A stretch of 64,000 nt of DNA from Volvox africanus (taxonomy: Eukaryota > Chlorophyta > Chlorophyceae > Chlamydomonadales > Volvocaceae): the NCBI GenBank assembly GCA_030268105.1, contig BSDZ01000112.1:372001-436000 (forward strand), given 5' to 3'. The notes below the pieces were generated by a model. It had not been told where the DNA came from, searched no databases, and saw nothing but the letters and a program-made list of their open reading frames with translations. The first letter of the stretch is position 1. Every line of letters begins with the position of its first letter. Below are positions 63,508 through 64,000 of this stretch, in pieces. The position numbers and the translations under genes were made by a program.

Positions 63508-64000
63508 ACGTCGCGGCCATTGTGGCACGGTTGGATGAGTTCCTAGTTGTGGCGGCGGTGTCCAGGGCCCTAAGGGGGCACGACAGCAACGGGGATGAAG
63601 ACCATGACAGCGACGACATCGGTGGCGGCGACAGCGACGACGGGAAGAGGGAGAAGTCCCTCCGCGGGCTTTTGCGCCAGCAGTTGGAGTTGTTGGAGGC
63701 CGTTGGGACGAAGGTGGGCGTCGGCGACGACGACATGACAGTCACCTCTTGTGAGGGTGTGGTAGGTGCAAACGGCGGCGGTGACGGTGAGGTTGGCGGT
63801 GGCGGCATCGCAGCCACCGCAACGACGTTGTGTGCCCTTCTGACCCTGATGTACGACAAGCTCTACGTGGAACTCAACACGTCGCGTAAGGCCCGAAAGG
63901 GCGTTGCACAGCAAATGGTCGCGGCAACCGCCGCCGTCGTGGACCTGTTGCTGCTCCTCCGCCTGCAGGCGCCGGTTTCAGTCAGCGGTTCTCAGTTAGA
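55224..64000 (+). CDS. Very large Ala/Gly-rich helical protein, 11 exons, 3' end off-window
   Basis: Exons 55224-55312, 55511-55685, 56092-57252, 57614-57886, 58474-59028, 59562-59908, 59962-60078, 60128-60474, 60935-61464, 61908-62266 and 62624 to the window end. All phases agree, giving at least 1,776 residues from ATG 55224 (MNMEQTTQDLHSIAARLRLL). Blocks of conserved-looking helices (ARALQLWQLLRLLLEDDPGD; KSFVPDLVLSLLEVSQSQEA; AQQLLGAVLFHEAHIGALSE; VVVAITAQHGAVKRALSIMA; LERAWSLLWGTALGD) are separated by long Ala/Gly inserts, and there is a KKRKL-type basic motif in exon 5. Size, helical make-up and the LFHEAHI block would fit the nucleolar Urb2/Npa2 ribosome-biogenesis family, but this is weak; other HEAT-like scaffolds fit too. 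Confidence 0.75.
56901..56912. repeat. GACCCATGGGTC palindrome in coding exon
   Basis: In exon 3, read in frame as (M)THGS. Confidence 0.95.
57924..58026. repeat. GACCCATGGGTC palindrome and near copy in intron 4
   Basis: Exact at 57924-57935; GGGTCCATGGGTC at about 58014-58026. Confidence 0.9.
60719..60770. repeat. Telomere-like repeat followed by 14-bp perfect hairpin
   Basis: TTTAGGGTTTAGGGTTTTA, then TACGGGGGCTTACT (60735-60748), loop ACTCATGG, AGTAAGCCCCCGTA (60757-60770). In intron 8 of the large gene. Confidence 0.9.
61002..61013. repeat. GACCCATGGGTC palindrome in coding exon
   Basis: In exon 9, read in frame as (Q)THGS. Confidence 0.95.

Overview
The window looks like nuclear DNA of a volvocine green alga (Chlamydomonadales; Volvox, Pleodorina or a relative). 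The reasons are intron-dense genes with GC-rich Ala/Gly coding exons, a secreted protein carrying long SPPP-type hydroxyproline-rich stretches, TTTAGGG telomere-like repeats, abundant CA/GT, CT and TA microsatellites, and Gypsy, Copia and CACTA elements. The species is an inference; no marker gene settles it.

Layout. (1) 1-17.6 kb is a nest of transposable elements. A CACTA/EnSpm element (CACTA-1) runs in from the left with an apparently intact five-exon Tnp2 transposase and ends at 7770. It sits in the gag of a minus-strand Copia-like element (gag plus LTR, 7771-9625), which itself abuts the pol gene of a Gypsy element. The same Gypsy pol is cut again by a second, inverted CACTA copy (CACTA-2, 9763-14068) with an exact 3-bp ATT target-site duplication. 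A second, opposite-facing Gypsy copy follows and holds a 423-bp solo LTR with a CTCAT duplication. Further LTR pieces reach 17.6 kb. (2) 17.7-21.9 kb has a GGTACCG-rich repeat array and otherwise no recognisable gene. (3) 21.9-26.1 kb (minus) is a five-exon secreted protein with four copies of a four-cysteine PAN/Apple-like module separated by poly-proline linkers; every intron is phase 1. (4) 26.2-33.9 kb is mostly empty but holds a 319-bp TRIM retrotransposon with both LTRs, a PBS, a polypurine tract and a 5-bp TSD. (5) 33.9-40.5 kb is a second retroelement graveyard (Copia and two Gypsy types). Between two AT microsatellites lies a fragment of bacterial pheT (phenylalanyl-tRNA synthetase beta chain) of Rickettsiales character, which I read as horizontal transfer from an endosymbiont. 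(6) 43.2-48.7 kb (minus) has exons of one or more low-complexity Ala/Gly/Gln/Pro-rich proteins. (7) 50.0-54.4 kb (minus) is a leucine-rich-repeat protein with a 24-nt microexon. (8) 55.2-64.0 kb (plus) is an 11-exon gene for a protein of more than 1,770 residues that runs off the right edge. Genes 7 and 8 are divergent, about 0.87 kb apart.

The most notable observations are the bacterial pheT fragment, the TRIM with a half-tRNA-iMet type PBS, the nested CACTA insertion whose removal restores the Gypsy reading frame exactly, the phase-1 module exons, and a 12-bp perfect palindrome (GACCCATGGGTC) repeated through the right third of the window. Exon models were built by eye from frame, phase and splice-site agreement; no database search was possible.
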